From assembly GCA_023386885.1 (NCBI GenBank), contig JAEWIX010000012.1, positions 1 through 64,000 of the forward strand: 64,000 bases of DNA, given 5' to 3'. Made by a program: the position numbers and the translations under genes. Each line of letters opens with the position of its first letter. The first letter of the stretch is position 1. Positions 24,935 to 34,342 of the stretch are shown here, piece after piece. This stretch comes from Pseudomonadota bacterium. Its GTDB lineage: Bacteria > Pseudomonadota > Alphaproteobacteria > Rhizobiales > Xanthobacteraceae. The notes beneath the pieces were generated by a model that saw only the letters and a program-made list of their open reading frames with translations, made no database searches and was not told where the DNA came from.

Positions 24935-26248
24935 ATGCCCCACAGTCAAAATACCTCCCGCCCGCTGCTGCTCACCAACGCCCGCCTGATCGATCCCTCG
25001 CGCGATCTCGACACGCGCGGCGATCTGCTGATCGCGGATGGCGTGATCCGCGACGCGAAGCAAGGCATCGCCGCATCCGGCACGCCCGACGGCGCCGCAG
25101 TCATCGATTGCAAGGGTTGCATCGTCGCGCCCGGCCTGGTCGACATGCGCGCATTCGTGGGCGAACCCGGCGCTAGCTATCGCGAGACTTTTGCGTCGGC
25201 GAGCGAGGCGGCCGCCGCCGGCGGCATCACCACCATCATCTGCCAGCCCGACACCTCGCCGGTGATCGACAATTCCGCGACGGTGGATTTCGTGCTGCGC
25301 CGCGCCCGCGACACCGCCATCGTCAACATCCATCCGATGGCCGCGCTGACCAAGGGCATGGCCGGTCAGGTGATGACCGAGTTCGGCTTGTTGAAAGCCG
25401 CCGGCGCGGTCGCCTTCACCGACGGTGCCCACAGCGTCACGAATGCACAGGTGATGCGGCGTGCCCTCACCTACGCACGCGACTTCGACGCACTGATCGT
25501 GCATCACACCGAAGATCCGAATCTCGTCGGCGAAGGCGTGATGAACGAGGGCGAGTTCGCGACGCGCCTGGGCCTGATCGGCGTGCCCGCCGCCGCCGAG
25601 GCGATGATGCTGGAGCGCGATATCCGCCTCGTTGCGCTGACCGGCGGTCGTTATCACGCAGCGTCGGTGACCTGCCGGGAGTCGCTGGATATCCTCAAGC
25701 GCGCGCGCGACGCCGGTTTGGCGGTCAGCGCGTCGGCGTCGATCAATCACCTCGCGCTGAACGAGAACGATATCGGGCCCTATCGCACCTTCCTGAAAAC
25801 CTCGCCGCCGCTGCGCACCGAGGACGACCGCACCGCGCTGGTCGCGGCGGTCGCATCCGGCCTGATCGATGTGGCGATGTCGGATCACAATCCGCAGGAT
25901 GTCGAAACCAAGCGGCTGCCATTCGCGGAAGCCGCGGTCGGTGCCATCGGTCTCGAGACGATGCTGTCGGCTGGTTTGCGTCTGGTCCACAACGGCGAGA
26001 TCGAGATCGTCACGCTGATCCGCGCGATGTCGACACGGCCCGCCCAACTGCTCGGCCTGCCCGGCGGAACGCTGCGCGCGGGCGCGCCCGCCGACGTCAT
26101 CGTGATCGATCCCGATGAGCCATGGGTGCTCGACCCGGCCGATCTTAAATCGCAATGCAAGAACACGCCATTCGACGAAGCCCGGTTTACCGGGCGCGTG
26201 CGGCAAACCATCGTCGGCGGCCGAAGCGTTTACCGGCGCGCGACATGA
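24935..26248 (+). CDS. Dihydroorotase-like protein lacking metal ligands (PyrC'/PyrX type)
   Basis: A 437-residue amidohydrolase-fold protein next to pyrB. The usual dihydroorotase motif with HxH is replaced: LVDMRAFVGEPGA has R72-A73-F74 there. The later Zn-ligand His is a Ser (S244 in YHAASVTC). An Asp in MSDHNP (D317) and an H-H-T-E-D segment (190-194) remain. In Pseudomonas such a pyrC' product is inactive and scaffolds aspartate carbamoyltransferase; I infer the same here. An active dihydroorotase would then be encoded elsewhere. An in-frame ATG at 24923 overlaps the pyrB stop and could be the true start. Confidence 0.88.
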   Translation: MPHSQNTSRPLLLTNARLIDPSRDLDTRGDLLIADGVIRDAKQGIAASGTPDGAAVIDCKGCIVAPGLVDMRAFVGEPGASYRETFASASEAAAAGGITTIICQPDTSPVIDNSATVDFVLRRARDTAIVNIHPMAALTKGMAGQVMTEFGLLKAAGAVAFTDGAHSVTNAQVMRRALTYARDFDALIVHHTEDPNLVGEGVMNEGEFATRLGLIGVPAAAEAMMLERDIRLVALTGGRYHAASVTCRESLDILKRARDAGLAVSASASINHLALNENDIGPYRTFLKTSPPLRTEDDRTALVAAVASGLIDVAMSDHNPQDVETKRLPFAEAAVGAIGLETMLSAGLRLVHNGEIEIVTLIRAMSTRPAQLLGLPGGTLRAGAPADVIVIDPDEPWVLDPADLKSQCKNTPFDEARFTGRVRQTIVGGRSVYRRAT

Positions 26249-26275
26249 TCGCGCCAGCTGCTCGCACCCGGCGGA

Positions 26276-26383
26276 TTACTGCCCCGACAGTTTCGCGATA
26301 GCTTCCATCGACGTGCCGGCGAGAATCGCGATCAGATAAATGCCGAAGAGCGCGACCTCCAGGCGATTGCGCGCGGGATGCAT
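26276..26383 (-). CDS. 35-residue single-pass membrane protein
   Basis: A very short gene with GGAGG five bases before ATG at 26383. The product begins MHPARNRLEVALFGIYLIAI and ends AIAKLSGQ. A short basic N-terminus is followed by one membrane helix (about 10-25) and an amphipathic end, so an N-in orientation is likely. I recall similar tiny proteins in Rhizobiales genomes but know no function. It is antisense to and between pyrC' and plsY; its own promoter must lie in the 78 bases before plsY. Confidence 0.65.
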   Translation of the reverse strand: MHPARNRLEVALFGIYLIAILAGTSMEAIAKLSGQ

Positions 26384-26461
26384 GATAACCTCCTATGGTC
26401 TAGTCCGATGGTGATGAAGTATGGTTAACCAATCCTTGACGACCCATCGGGGCATTCGGTG

Positions 26462-27064
26462 ATGCTGACATCTTCTCTTGGCGTGGCCTGTCTCGCCCTC
26501 GTCGTCGGCTATCTGTTCGGCTCGATTCCGTTCGGGATGATCCTGACGCGGCTCGCCGGGACACAGGATCTGCGTTCCATCGGCTCCGGCAACATCGGCG
26601 CCACCAACGTGCTGCGGACCGGACGCAAGGGGCTCGCCGCCGCAACTTTGCTCGGCGACATGCTGAAGGGCACCGCCGCCGTTATTCTCGCCGGCCGCTT
26701 CGGTGGTCCGGAGGCCGCGATGCTGGCGGCGCTCGGCGCATTTCTCGGCCACCTGTTTCCAGTCTGGCTCGGCTTCAAGGGCGGCAAGGGCGTCGCTACC
26801 TACATCGGCGTCCTGCTTGGCCTGTACTGGCCGGCGGCGCTGGCCTTCTGCGCGGTCTGGCTCGTGATCGCATGGTTCACACGCTATTCCTCGGCTGCCG
26901 CACTGGTCGCAAGCGCTGCCGCACCCGCCGGGCTCTGGCTCGACGGCCATACCGCGCTGGCGCTGTTATTCACGGTGCTGTCGATCCTGTTGTGGATCAT
27001 GCATCGCGGCAATATCCGGCGGCTGATCGACCGTACCGAAGGCAGGATCGGCAAAAAGGCGTGA
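26462..27064 (+). CDS. plsY: Glycerol-3-phosphate acyltransferase PlsY
   Basis: Inner-membrane enzyme that transfers acyl from acyl-phosphate to glycerol-3-phosphate, the first step of phospholipid synthesis. The 200-residue protein shows GYLFGSIPFGMIL, RSIGSGNIGATNVLRTGRK and GHLFPVWLGFKGGKGVAT, the three conserved cytosolic motifs, with about five to seven membrane helices and a basic end. GTG at 26459 immediately precedes ATG at 26462; either could initiate. dprA follows about 80 bases later. Confidence 0.96.
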   Translation: MLTSSLGVACLALVVGYLFGSIPFGMILTRLAGTQDLRSIGSGNIGATNVLRTGRKGLAAATLLGDMLKGTAAVILAGRFGGPEAAMLAALGAFLGHLFPVWLGFKGGKGVATYIGVLLGLYWPAALAFCAVWLVIAWFTRYSSAAALVASAAAPAGLWLDGHTALALLFTVLSILLWIMHRGNIRRLIDRTEGRIGKKA

Positions 27065-27144
27065 GACGTACCCATCGGCCGCATACGACTTAAGGTTGTG
27101 CGGCCGCATGAGTTGCGTAATTCTGGCTGCGGAGGATCCGCAGC

Positions 27145-28278
27145 TTGGACGTTGCTTCACCATCCACCGACGTAACGCGACTGACCGAGCGCCAGCGGAT
27201 CGCGTGGCTGCGGCTGATCCGTAGCGACAATGTCGGCCCCCGCACCTTCCGCTCGCTGATCAATCATTTCGGCAGCGCCGAGGCCGCGCTCGACCGCCTG
27301 CCCGATCTCGCCCGTCGCGGCGGCGCGATCCGGGCCGCCCGCATTTGCACGGTGGACGATGCCACGCGCGAACTGGAGCGTGGCCGCACCATGGGCCTGT
27401 CGATGGTCGCGCCCGGCGAGGCGGGTTATCCACCACGGCTGGCGTCGATCGACGATGCCCCGCCGCTGCTCGGCGTGCGTGGTCAGTTCGCTGCGCTGGC
27501 CAAACCGATGATCGCCATCGTCGGCTCGCGCAATGCCTCTGGGGCCGGCCTCAAGTTCACGCAACTGCTGGCGCGCGATCTCGGTGACGCCGGTTTTATC
27601 GTCGCCTCGGGACTTGCGCGCGGCATCGATCAAGCCGCGCATCGCGCCAGCTTGCGGACCGGCACCGTCGCCGTGTTGGCCGGCGGCCACGATCGTATCT
27701 ATCCGCCGGAGCATGAGACGTTGCTGGAAGACATCCTTTCATCCGGTGCTGCGATCTCGGAAATGCCGCTCGGCCATGCGCCCCGCGCGCGGGATTTTCC
27801 CCGCCGCAACCGGCTGATCTCGGGTGTCGCACTGGGCGTCGTGGTGATCGAGGCCGCACATCGCTCCGGCTCGCTGATCACCGCGCGCGTCGCCGCCGAA
27901 CAGGGCCGCGAGGTGTTTGCCGTTCCAGGTTCGCCGCTCGATCCGCGCGCCGCTGGCACCAATCATCTCATCAAGCAAGGTGCGGCGCTGATCACCGAGG
28001 CGGCGGACGTGATCGCGGCGGTGCGCCCGATCATGGGGCGTCCGGTCGAACTACCGATTGCGGAGTCCGACGACACGCAGCCGATGGAGCGCGAACCCGC
28101 GGCCAGCGAGCGCGCACGGATCGTCGAATTGCTCGGGCCGAGCCCCATCGGTCTCGACGACCTCATCCGCATGGCCGATACCTCGCCCGCCACCGTCCGC
28201 ACTGTCCTGCTCGAACTCGAACTGGCCGGACGGCTTGAGCGCCACGGCGGCGGACTGATCTCGCTGGCGGTATCTTAG
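27145..28278 (+). CDS. dprA: DNA-processing protein DprA/Smf
   Basis: Loads RecA on incoming single-stranded DNA during transformation; widely conserved even in bacteria not known to be competent. The 377-residue protein has an N-terminal SAM-like helical region (WLRLIRSDNVGPRTFRSLI), a Rossmann core (AIVGSRNASGAG, VASGLARGIDQAAHR, VAVLAGGHDRIYPPEH, FPRRNRLISG) and a C-terminal winged-helix domain (SPIGLDDLIRMADTSPATV). Initiation is at TTG 27145, supported by GGAGG nine bases upstream. Confidence 0.95.
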   Translation: MDVASPSTDVTRLTERQRIAWLRLIRSDNVGPRTFRSLINHFGSAEAALDRLPDLARRGGAIRAARICTVDDATRELERGRTMGLSMVAPGEAGYPPRLASIDDAPPLLGVRGQFAALAKPMIAIVGSRNASGAGLKFTQLLARDLGDAGFIVASGLARGIDQAAHRASLRTGTVAVLAGGHDRIYPPEHETLLEDILSSGAAISEMPLGHAPRARDFPRRNRLISGVALGVVVIEAAHRSGSLITARVAAEQGREVFAVPGSPLDPRAAGTNHLIKQGAALITEAADVIAAVRPIMGRPVELPIAESDDTQPMEREPAASERARIVELLGPSPIGLDDLIRMADTSPATVRTVLLELELAGRLERHGGGLISLAVS

Positions 28279-28285
28279 CGTCTGT

Positions 28286-28501
28286 TCAGTGCGAACTGCG
28301 CATCGCATGCGCCCGAACGAGTTCGTCCGCCTCCATCTGGGCCATGTCGAGCACATGCGCCAGCATATCCAGCCGGTGCACACGCGCCATCAATGCCAAT
28401 TCGGAAACCGCGCCGGCAATAAAGCGGGCAGCCTCGTCAGGCCCGCCGTCGCCAGCTGGCTCGTCCGCTTCGATGGGAATACTCCGCCGCTCCCGCGCCA
28501 T
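28286..28501 (-). CDS. Small helical protein of unknown function
   Basis: A 71-residue acidic protein starting MARERRSIPIEADEPAGDGG. It continues as two predicted helices (EAARFIAGAVSELALMARV and LDMLAHVLDMAQMEADELV). GAGG precedes the start. No membrane segment, no Cys and no family I can name. It converges with dprA and faces the topA promoter region. I judge it coding from the ribosome binding site and helical pattern. Confidence 0.65.
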   Translation of the reverse strand: MARERRSIPIEADEPAGDGGPDEAARFIAGAVSELALMARVHRLDMLAHVLDMAQMEADELVRAHAMRSSH

Positions 28502-28742
28502 CGATCCTCGCCACCGTCACCACTTGCCGCCAGAATGGGAATCAAGTCCGCTCTTAAGGCTAGATATATACAACCATAAGTGGTTTATAAAGACATATTT
28601 AAACGCACCGGTTGAATCTTCAAGATACAAGTGTGTATGGCGATTTGACAGTTGAGGGGTCTGGACCCATGTTCCGGGCGAAGCAGGCCGCCGCGACTCT
28701 CGCGAAGCCCGCACCTTTTCTTCCCTAAGTACCTGGAAAAAC
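28502..28742 (+). promoter_or_regulatory. topA upstream region with candidate sigma-70 promoter
   Basis: This stretch is notably AT-richer than its neighbours around 28555-28620 (many TATA/TTTA words). A candidate promoter is TTGACA at 28645-28650 with a weak CATGTT 17 bases later (28668-28673), giving a leader of about 65 bases to topA. The -35 is perfect but the -10 poor, so this is tentative. AT-rich DNA ahead of topA may reflect its known supercoiling control. Confidence 0.4.
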
Positions 28743-31496
28743 ATGAATATCGTCATTGTCGAGTCGCCTGCGAAGGCCAAGACGATCAATAAGTATTTGG
28801 GCGGCGGCTACGAAGTGGTCGCCTCGTTCGGGCATATCCGCGACCTCCCGGCCAAGAACGGGTCGGTCGATCCCGACGCCAACTTCAAGATGATCTGGGA
28901 GATCGATCCCAAGGCCTCGAGCCGGCTGAACGATATCGCCCGTTCCGTGAAGGGCGCCGACAAGCTCATTCTCGCCACCGACCCCGACCGCGAGGGCGAG
29001 GCGATTTCCTGGCACGTGCTGGAGGTGCTGAAGCAGAAACGTGCGCTGAAGGACCAGCCGATCGAGCGCGTGGTGTTCAATGCCATCACCAAGCAGGCCG
29101 TCACCGACGCGATGAAGCATCCGCGCCAGATCGACGGCGCGCTGGTCGACGCCTATATGGCGCGCCGCGCGCTGGACTATCTGGTCGGCTTCACCCTCTC
29201 CCCGGTTCTCTGGCGCAAGCTGCCGGGTGCGCGCTCGGCCGGACGCGTGCAATCGGTGGCGCTGCGACTGGTCTGCGACCGCGAGCAGGAAATCGAGAGT
29301 TTCGTCGCGCGCGAATACTGGTCGCTGGTCGCAACGCTGACGACGCCGCGCGGCGACGCTTTCGAAGCACGCCTAGTCGGTGCCGACGGCAAGAAGCTGG
29401 CGCGGCTCGACATCGGTAGCGGCGCGGAAGCCGAAGATTTCAAGCGCGCCATCGAGGCGGCGAACTTCACCGTGAGTTCCGTGGAGGCCAAGCCCGCACG
29501 GCGTAACCCCTACGCGCCCTTCACCACATCGACCTTGCAGCAGGAAGCCAGCCGCAAGCTCGGCTTCGCGCCGGCGCACACCATGCGCATTGCGCAGCGG
29601 CTTTACGAGGGCATCAACATCGGCGGTGAGACCACCGGCCTTATCACCTATATGCGAACCGACGGCGTCCAGATCGACGGCTCCGCCATCACGCAGGCGC
29701 GCAAGGTGATCGGCGAAGACTACGGCAAGGATTATGTGCCGGATGCTCCGCGCCAGTATCAGACCAAGGCGAAGAACGCGCAGGAAGCGCACGAAGCCAT
29801 TCGCCCCACCGACATCTCGCGCCGCCCGGCCGATCTGCGCCGCAGCCTCGATAACGATCAGGCGCGGCTCTACGAACTGATCTGGATCCGCACCGTCGCG
29901 AGCCAGATGGAATCCGCCGAACTCGAACGCACTACCGTCGATATCGTCGCCAAGGCGGGCGCGCGCACGCTCGACCTGCGCGCCAGCGGCCAAGTGATCA
30001 AGTTCGACGGCTTCCTGAAGCTCTATCAGGAAGGCCGCGACGACGATCCGGACGATGAAGACAGCAACCGCCTCCCTGCCATGAGCGACGGCGAAGCGTT
30101 GAAGCGTCAGGCGCTCGCCGTCACCCAGCATTTTACCGAGCCGCCGCCGCGCTTTTCGGAAGCCTCGCTTGTGAAGCGGATGGAAGAACTCGGCATCGGC
30201 CGACCCTCGACCTACGCATCGATCCTGCAAGTGCTGCGCGATCGCGGCTATGTGCGGCTCGACAAGAAGCGGCTGCATGGCGAGGACAAGGGCCGCGTCG
30301 TCGTTGCGTTCCTGAAGAATTACTTCGCTCGCTATGTTGAATACGATTTCACCGCCTCGCTGGAAGAAGACCTCGACCGCATTTCCAACAATGAAGTGTC
30401 GTGGCAGCAGGTGCTGAAGGAATTCTGGACCGGCTTCATCGGCGCGGTCGACGACATCAAGGAGTTGCGCGTCGCCGAAGTGCTCGACGCACTCGATGCG
30501 ATGCTCGGGCCGCATATCTATCCGCCGCGCGAAGACGGCGGCGATCCACGCCAGTGCCCGACCTGCGGTACCGGACGGCTCAACCTCAAGGCCGGCAAGT
30601 TCGGCGCCTTCGTCGGCTGCACCAACTATCCGGAATGCCGTTACACGCGTCCGCTCGCCGCCGACGGCGATGTCGGTGGCGATCGCATTCTCGGCAAGGA
30701 TCCGACGAGCGGCCTCGACGTTGCGGTGAAGTCGGGCCGCTTCGGACCGTACATCCAGTTGGGCGAAGCGAAGGACTACGAGGAAGGTGAGAAGCCGAAG
30801 CGCGCCGGCCTTCCGAAAGGCACCTCGCCGAACGACATGGAGTTCGAGCTTGCGGTGAAGCTGTTGTCGCTGCCGCGCGAAGTCGGTCGGCATCCGGAAG
30901 ACGGCGAACCGATCAAGGCCGGCATCGGCCGCTTCGGGCCTTACGTGCAGCATCTGAAGACCTACGCCAGCCTCGAGGCCGGCGACGATGTCTTCAACAT
31001 CGGCCTCAACCGCGCGGTGACGCTGATCGCGGAGAAGATCGCCAAGGGTCCGGGCAAACGGCGCTTCGGCTCCGATCCCGGCAAGCCACTCGGCGAGCAT
31101 CCGACGCTCGGCGCGGTCGCGGTCAAGAGCGGACGTTATGGTGCTTACGTGACGGCGGGCGGCGTCAACGCCACCATTCCGAGCGACAAGACGCAGGACA
31201 GTATCACGCTTGAAGAAGCGATCGCGCTGATCGACGAGCGTGCAGCCAAGGGCGGCGGCAAGGCGAAGCGGCCGGCGGCGAAGAAGGCAGCGAAGAAGGC
31301 TACAGCCAAATCCGCCGACGATGCCGATAAGCCGGCGAAGAAAGCCGCCGTTGCTAAAAAGACTGCCGCCAAAAAGCCTGCCGCGAAGAAAGCGGCGAGC
31401 AAAGCCCGCGCGCCGGTGAAGACGGCGGCGAAAACCTCCACCACCAAAGCACCGAAAGCGGCTGCGAAGAAGAACGCCGCCAAGGCCGGCGGGTAA
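28743..31496 (+). CDS. topA: DNA topoisomerase I
   Basis: Type IA enzyme that relaxes negative supercoils. The 917-residue protein has a TOPRIM domain at the N-terminus (NIVIVESPAKAKTINKYLG, ATDPDREGEAISWHV) and the active-site Y303 in GLITYMRTDG. One four-Cys zinc finger follows at about 605-635 (CPTCGTG ... GCTNYPEC). Degenerate C-terminal repeats contain VKSGRFGPYIQLG, GIGRFGPYVQH and VKSGRYGAYVTAGG. The last 75 residues are an AK/KK-rich H1-like tail that probably binds DNA. rnr starts 12 bases downstream. Confidence 0.97.
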   Translation: MNIVIVESPAKAKTINKYLGGGYEVVASFGHIRDLPAKNGSVDPDANFKMIWEIDPKASSRLNDIARSVKGADKLILATDPDREGEAISWHVLEVLKQKRALKDQPIERVVFNAITKQAVTDAMKHPRQIDGALVDAYMARRALDYLVGFTLSPVLWRKLPGARSAGRVQSVALRLVCDREQEIESFVAREYWSLVATLTTPRGDAFEARLVGADGKKLARLDIGSGAEAEDFKRAIEAANFTVSSVEAKPARRNPYAPFTTSTLQQEASRKLGFAPAHTMRIAQRLYEGINIGGETTGLITYMRTDGVQIDGSAITQARKVIGEDYGKDYVPDAPRQYQTKAKNAQEAHEAIRPTDISRRPADLRRSLDNDQARLYELIWIRTVASQMESAELERTTVDIVAKAGARTLDLRASGQVIKFDGFLKLYQEGRDDDPDDEDSNRLPAMSDGEALKRQALAVTQHFTEPPPRFSEASLVKRMEELGIGRPSTYASILQVLRDRGYVRLDKKRLHGEDKGRVVVAFLKNYFARYVEYDFTASLEEDLDRISNNEVSWQQVLKEFWTGFIGAVDDIKELRVAEVLDALDAMLGPHIYPPREDGGDPRQCPTCGTGRLNLKAGKFGAFVGCTNYPECRYTRPLAADGDVGGDRILGKDPTSGLDVAVKSGRFGPYIQLGEAKDYEEGEKPKRAGLPKGTSPNDMEFELAVKLLSLPREVGRHPEDGEPIKAGIGRFGPYVQHLKTYASLEAGDDVFNIGLNRAVTLIAEKIAKGPGKRRFGSDPGKPLGEHPTLGAVAVKSGRYGAYVTAGGVNATIPSDKTQDSITLEEAIALIDERAAKGGGKAKRPAAKKAAKKATAKSADDADKPAKKAAVAKKTAAKKPAAKKAASKARAPVKTAAKTSTTKAPKAAAKKNAAKAGG

Positions 31497-31508
31497 CAGC
31501 GGGTCACT

Positions 31509-33875
31509 TTGAGCAAACCGCGCGACAACCGATTTCCCGACCGCGACGCGATCATCGCATTCGTGCGTGCGTCAAAAGGCGAAGTCGGCACGCGCGAGAT
31601 CGCGCGCGCGTTCGGATTGAAGAACGCCGACCGCGTCGAACTGAAGCGGATTCTGCGGGAGCTTGCCGACGAGGGCGTGCTCGCCAAGCGCGGCCGCAAG
31701 CTGCATGAGGCCGCGGCGCTGCCGCCGACCATCCTCGCCGACGTTACCAGTCGTGACAACGACGGTGAGTTGCTGGCGACGCCTGCGGAGTGGGACGTGG
31801 AGACGCAAGGCGCCGCACCGAAAATCCGCATTCGTCTGCCGCGCTATCCCAAGCCCGGCACCGCCGCCGGCATCGGTGATCGCGCGCTGCTGCGCATCGA
31901 GCCCGATACCAACGATGAGGCGCACACCTATATCGGCCGCGTCATCAAGATCATCGATCATGCCAGGTCGCGCGTGCTCGGCATCTTCCACGCCCTTCCC
32001 GGCGGCGGCGGACGGCTGGTGCCGGTCGACAAAAAGCAGGCCGGGCGCGAACTTAACATCGCCAAGGCCGATACCGGTGGCGCGGAAGATGGCGATCTCA
32101 TCAGCGTCGATCTGGTCCGCTCGCGCGGCTACGGCCTTGCATCGGGCCGCGTCAAGGAGCGGCTCGGATCGCTGGCGACCGAGAAGGCCATCAGCCTGAT
32201 CGCGATTCACGCCCACGACATTCCGCAGTCGTTTTCTCCCGCCGCGCTGAAGGAAGCCGAAGCGGCCGCAACCGCAACCTTGCAAGGCCGCGAGGACTGG
32301 CGCGACATTCCGCTGGTCACCATCGATCCACCGGACGCCAAGGATCACGACGACGCCGTCCACGCGATGCCGGATGACGATCCCGCCAACAAGGGCGGCT
32401 ATATCGTTCACGTCGCCATCGCCGACGTCGCGTTCTACGTGCGACCGGGCTCGGCACTGGATCGCGACGCGCTGCTGCGAGGCAACTCGGTCTACTTCCC
32501 CGACCGCGTCGTGCCGATGCTGCCGGAACGCATCTCCAACGACCTGTGTTCGCTGCGGCCGGGTGAAGCGCGCGGCGCACTCGCTGTGCGTCTGGTGATC
32601 GCACCGGACGGCCGCAAGCGTTCGCATACATTTCATCGCGTGCTGATGCGTTCGGCGGCGAAACTCAGTTACGCGCAGGTGCAGACCGCCATCGACGGCC
32701 ATCCCGACGACTTAACCGGTCCGCTGCTAGAGCCGATCCTCAAGCCGCTCTACGCAGCTTACGCGCTGGTGAAGCGCGCGCGCGACGAACGCGAGCCGCT
32801 CGAACTCGATCTGCCGGAACGCAAGATTGTTCTGAAGTCCGACGGTACCGTGGATCGCGTGGTGACACCGGAGCGGCTCGACGCGCACAAGCTGATCGAG
32901 GAGTTCATGATCCTCGCCAACGTCGCCGCCGCCGAGACGCTGGAGAAAAAGGGTCTGCCGCTGATCTATCGCGTGCACGACGAGCCGACGGTGGAGAAGG
33001 TGCACAACCTTCAGGAATTCCTGAAGACGCTCGACATCTCCTTCGCCAAGAGCGGCGCATTGCGACCTGCGGTGTTCAATCGCGTGCTGACCAAGATCAA
33101 AGGCCACGACTCCGAGCCTCTTGTGAATGAGGTGGTGCTGCGCTCGCAGGCACAGGCGGAATATGCCGCCGAGAACTACGGCCACTTCGGCTTGAACCTG
33201 CGGCGCTACGCGCACTTCACCTCGCCGATCCGCCGCTACGCCGATCTGGTCGTGCATCGCGCGATCATTCGCGCGCTGGGGCTCGGCGCGGGCGCCCTGC
33301 CCGAAACGGAAACCATCGAAACGCTGAGCGAAGTCGCCGCACAGATTTCCGCCACGGAACGCCGCGCGATGAAGGCAGAACGCGAAACCGTCGATCGGCT
33401 GATCGCGCATCATCTCGCGGATCGGATCGGCGCGGTGTTCCAAGGCCGCATTTCCGGCGTCACCCGCGCCGGCCTGTTCGTCAAGCTGAGCGACACGGGC
33501 GCCGACGGGTTGATCCCGATCCGCACGCTCGGAACCGAATATTTCAACTATGACGAGGCCCGCCACGCGCTGATCGGCACACGCAGCGGTGCCATGCATC
33601 GGCTGGGTGACGTGGTCGAAGTTCGTCTGGTAGAAGCAGCCCCGGTTGCCGGCGCGCTGCGTTTCGAGCTGTTGTCGGAGGGGCATGTCGCTCCGCGCGG
33701 GCGTCAACGGCAGCGTGACAGTGACCGCTCGCATGAGGTTCGCCGGGCGCGCGGCAAGATCAAGGCCGGACGCGCGGCGAAAAAGCCCTCACAGAAGTTT
33801 GCCAAAACCAAAGGGAAGGCTATCAAGAGCAAGGGCAAATCGGGCAAGGGCAAGAACAGCAAGGGCAAATCGTGA
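31509..33875 (+). CDS. rnr: Ribonuclease R
   Basis: Processive 3'-5' exoribonuclease of the RNase II family that degrades structured RNA and non-stop mRNA together with SmpB/tmRNA. The 788-residue protein has an N-terminal winged helix (about 20-75, GTREIARAFGLKNADRVELK) and a cold-shock-like region. The RNB catalytic domain has TIDPPDAKDHDDAV with the metal-binding Asp residues and FPDRVVPMLPERISNDLCSL. An S1 domain (FQGRISGVTRAGLFVKL) and a Lys/Gly/Ser-rich tail follow. Initiation is at TTG. Its stop overlaps the next gene. Confidence 0.96.
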   Translation: MSKPRDNRFPDRDAIIAFVRASKGEVGTREIARAFGLKNADRVELKRILRELADEGVLAKRGRKLHEAAALPPTILADVTSRDNDGELLATPAEWDVETQGAAPKIRIRLPRYPKPGTAAGIGDRALLRIEPDTNDEAHTYIGRVIKIIDHARSRVLGIFHALPGGGGRLVPVDKKQAGRELNIAKADTGGAEDGDLISVDLVRSRGYGLASGRVKERLGSLATEKAISLIAIHAHDIPQSFSPAALKEAEAAATATLQGREDWRDIPLVTIDPPDAKDHDDAVHAMPDDDPANKGGYIVHVAIADVAFYVRPGSALDRDALLRGNSVYFPDRVVPMLPERISNDLCSLRPGEARGALAVRLVIAPDGRKRSHTFHRVLMRSAAKLSYAQVQTAIDGHPDDLTGPLLEPILKPLYAAYALVKRARDEREPLELDLPERKIVLKSDGTVDRVVTPERLDAHKLIEEFMILANVAAAETLEKKGLPLIYRVHDEPTVEKVHNLQEFLKTLDISFAKSGALRPAVFNRVLTKIKGHDSEPLVNEVVLRSQAQAEYAAENYGHFGLNLRRYAHFTSPIRRYADLVVHRAIIRALGLGAGALPETETIETLSEVAAQISATERRAMKAERETVDRLIAHHLADRIGAVFQGRISGVTRAGLFVKLSDTGADGLIPIRTLGTEYFNYDEARHALIGTRSGAMHRLGDVVEVRLVEAAPVAGALRFELLSEGHVAPRGRQRQRDSDRSHEVRRARGKIKAGRAAKKPSQKFAKTKGKAIKSKGKSGKGKNSKGKS

Positions 33876-34342
33876 AAACACCCGCCGCTTCAACCTGGAC
33901 GCAGAAAGCCGCCTCGCCGCCTGAGCGCGACGTCTGGCTGGCGATGAAGCGTGGCTTGCGCTGCCGCTGTCCGAACTGCGGCGAAGGCAAGCTGTTCCGT
34001 GCTTTCCTCAAGGTGAACACCAATTGCCCCGCTTGCGGCGAGGCACTGTTCCACCATCGCGCCGACGACCTGCCCGCTTATCTGGTGATCGTGATCGTCG
34101 GCCACATCGTTGTGCCGGTCGCGTTATCCGTGGAAACCAATTTCGCGCCGCCGATCCCTCTGCAACTGGCAATCTACTTGCCGCTCACCTTGGTCTCGGC
34201 GCTGCTGTTGTTGCAGCCGGTCAAGGGCGCGGTGGTCGGCTTGCAATGGGCCTTGCGGATGCACGGCTTCGACGACTCCGATTCCTCTGACACGCCGATC
34301 CGCGACAAGGCGGGCGGCACTATCGCACCGGAAGCCCGATGA
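33872..34342 (+). CDS. DUF983 zinc-ribbon membrane protein
   Basis: A 156-residue protein with two CxxC pairs (CRCPNCGEGKLFRAFL and NTNCPACGEALF) forming a probable zinc ribbon, followed by two membrane helices (YLVIVIVGHIVVPVALSV and LQLAIYLPLTLVSALLLL). This is the DUF983 layout; the function is unknown. GTG at 33872 overlaps the rnr stop by four bases and its own stop overlaps the NUDIX start (ATGA), so rnr, this gene and the NUDIX gene are translationally coupled. Confidence 0.88.
   Translation: MKTPAASTWTQKAASPPERDVWLAMKRGLRCRCPNCGEGKLFRAFLKVNTNCPACGEALFHHRADDLPAYLVIVIVGHIVVPVALSVETNFAPPIPLQLAIYLPLTLVSALLLLQPVKGAVVGLQWALRMHGFDDSDSSDTPIRDKAGGTIAPEAR

Noticed and set aside
24656..26206. 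A 516-codon minus-strand frame opposite pyrB and pyrC'
   Set aside because: Shadow of the two recognised genes; no ribosome binding site and no motif.
29373..31100. A 575-codon minus-strand frame inside topA
   Set aside because: Antisense shadow of topA caused by GC-rich codon use.
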